Assembly: GCF_006228105.1 (NCBI RefSeq)
Contig: NZ_VDHH01000012.1
From: Chelonobacter sp006228105
GTDB taxonomy: Bacteria > Pseudomonadota > Gammaproteobacteria > Enterobacterales > Pasteurellaceae
Strand: one strand, 5' to 3'
Length of the DNA stretch: 60,797 nt
The translations under genes were made by a program, and so were the position numbers. The notes under the pieces were generated by a model, which ran no database searches, was not told the DNA's origin, and worked only from the letters and a program-made list of their open reading frames with translations. Below are positions 59,705 through 60,797 of this stretch, one piece after another (position 1 is the first letter of the stretch; the number at the start of each line of letters is the position of its first letter).

Positions 59705-59760
59705 AATGACCTCTACATACTTTTACTTTCATCGTTTCACAATGATGGATAGTGTTCCGA

Positions 59761-60797
59761 TCAACCCTCACGACGGCTGATCACATTGATTTCAACCCGA
59801 CGGTTCGGCTGCAAGCAGGCTTTCAGCGCCTCCGTCACCTGATTGCCGTTGCAGTGCACTTGCGGTTGCGACTCGCCACGACCTTCGCTGACAAAGCGGA
59901 TCACCTCGGTATTAATCCCTTGTTGCTGCAGTAGTTGACGCAGTAGCTTAACAACAGTGTCAGCACGCCGTTGCGACAGCCGCTGATTGGCTTGATCGCT
60001 GCCGATGCGGTCGGTATGCCCGACCACTGTGATTTGTTCGATCGCACTTTGCGACAAAGACTGTGCCAACTGTTGCAGCTGCACCCTGCCTTGCGGCAAG
60101 AGATCTTGAGTTTGGTAACGCCCGAAGCGGAACAAGGCATCGGCAGACAGCGGGTGACGGTTGTTTTGGGTTTGGCAGCTCGCAATTTGTTGTTCGGCTT
60201 GTGCCAAATACTCATCTGCCTGTTTTAAGAAATGGACGCCGTGTTTTTGGTAGTTGCCGTAGCCTTCACGGTACTCATATTCGGCACCCAGTAGCGCAGC
60301 ATCAGCACAAGCCAACGCTTGCGGCGCACAGACGGTGCCACGTTGTTGTGCCAGTTGCTGTAGTTTTTGCCATTGGGTGAAAGGACGGCGCGGATAGCCC
60401 GGCGACGGCGCGGAGATCAACGCGACCCCTTGCTTGGCTTGTGCTGCTTGCAAATTGTGCACTGCACTTTGCGCCAAATGTTCAGTGATTCCGGTGGTGC
60501 GGACTTCGCGGTAGGTCCAGTGCGCCAATTCAATCTGGCACTGGGCTTTCAAATAGGCGAAATTATGTTGCAGGGCTTGGTCGGCATTCGCCGCCTGAAT
60601 CTGCTGATCCAACTTTTGTAGCTGTTTGTCGGTGATATAATCTGGCTGCCAGCCGTATTGTACTGGGGCGATCGGCACGCCGTCATATAGTGGCGATGCA
60701 GAAAATGCGGGGGAAGAAACCAGAAAAAGGGTAAAAAAAACAGCAGTTGTGACTTGACAACCGAGCTTAGTTAGGCAGGTTTGTTTGTTTGTTTGTT
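59761..60797 (-). CDS. OmpA-like peptidoglycan-binding protein, 5' end outside window
   Basis: At least 345 codons, open to the right edge. A signal peptide (TTAVFFTLFLVSSPAFSA) lies in frame upstream of an internal GTG at 60678, so the true start is beyond 60797. The middle is helical. The C-terminal OmpA-like domain has VVGHTDRIGSDQANQRLSQR and PNRRVEINV. Placement directly upstream of the trimeric adhesin recalls Acinetobacter TpgA, an OmpA-like partner that holds its adhesin in the outer membrane. The N-terminal codons run through a tetranucleotide repeat, so expression may be phase variable. Confidence 0.8.
   Translation of the reverse strand, partial: QTNKQTCLTKLGCQVTTAVFFTLFLVSSPAFSASPLYDGVPIAPVQYGWQPDYITDKQLQKLDQQIQAANADQALQHNFAYLKAQCQIELAHWTYREVRTTGITEHLAQSAVHNLQAAQAKQGVALISAPSPGYPRRPFTQWQKLQQLAQQRGTVCAPQALACADAALLGAEYEYREGYGNYQKHGVHFLKQADEYLAQAEQQIASCQTQNNRHPLSADALFRFGRYQTQDLLPQGRVQLQQLAQSLSQSAIEQITVVGHTDRIGSDQANQRLSQRRADTVVKLLRQLLQQQGINTEVIRFVSEGRGESQPQVHCNGNQVTEALKACLQPNRRVEINVISRREG
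60779..60797. repeat. Tetranucleotide repeat (TTTG on + strand), cut by window end
   Basis: At least four copies of GTTT/AAAC within the open reading frame of the OmpA-like protein, just before its signal peptide. Slippage in units of four would shift the frame. Confidence 0.75.

Overview
The window is a Pasteurellaceae chromosome segment. The evidence is the dense Haemophilus-type DNA uptake sequence (core AAGTGCGGT / ACCGCACTT, dozens of copies on both strands), a GC content that looks moderate, and the host genes queA-tgt-yajC-secD-secF. Haemophilus, Aggregatibacter, Pasteurella, Basfia and relatives all fit; the species cannot be fixed from sequence alone.

From 231 to 44912 lies one apparently complete prophage of about 44.6 kb in the 3' end of tRNA-Ser(UGA). 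A 68-bp direct repeat (231-298 and 44845-44912) gives attL and attR, with integrase next to attL. Left (minus-strand) arm: int, xis, KilA-N antirepressors, small unknown genes, then a C5 DNA methyltransferase and an OLD/RecF-like ATPase downstream of the CI-type repressor. Right arm: cro, YmfL-like regulator, Rha/KilAC protein, replication O and P with an iteron origin inside O, N6-adenine methyltransferase, HNH protein, RusA, antiterminator Q, a HigBA-like toxin-antitoxin pair, an antirepressor, holin/endolysin/spanins, HNH, terminase, HK97-type head and lambda-type tail (G/GT frameshift, tape measure, M, L, K, I, J). An accessory block at 27.4-31.8 kb between tail chaperone and tape measure carries membrane proteins, a surface lipoprotein, a MazF-like protein and a second P22_AR_N-type antirepressor.

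The most unusual content is a family of seven copies (called a to g here) of a structured leader resembling the C4 antisense RNA of phages P1/P7. Each has a promoter-like sequence (that of copy b is poorly defined), a short 5' RNA ending in a terminator-like hairpin, and a long hairpin just before a gene. In every copy two short blocks near the 5' end are complementary, in antiparallel order, to two blocks in the downstream hairpin. One block differs in every copy, so the copies look like separate antisense switches. They precede two KilA-N antirepressor segments, two P22_AR_N-type antirepressors, one decayed antirepressor, a MazF/PemK-like protein and an unknown gene pair. The MazF-like gene has no visible protein antitoxin but is followed by a promoter-repeat-terminator unit that could make a roughly 90-nt RNA.

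Right of the prophage are a decayed HigBA-like locus, a small membrane protein and the queA-tgt-yajC-secD-secF cluster on the minus strand. The last 9 kb is an adhesin locus: an OmpA-like protein with a tetranucleotide repeat at its 5' end (start outside the window), a 2205-residue trimeric autotransporter, and an STN-like protein whose N-terminus is a degenerate 9-nt tandem repeat.

All functional calls come from motifs and family knowledge; no database search was possible.
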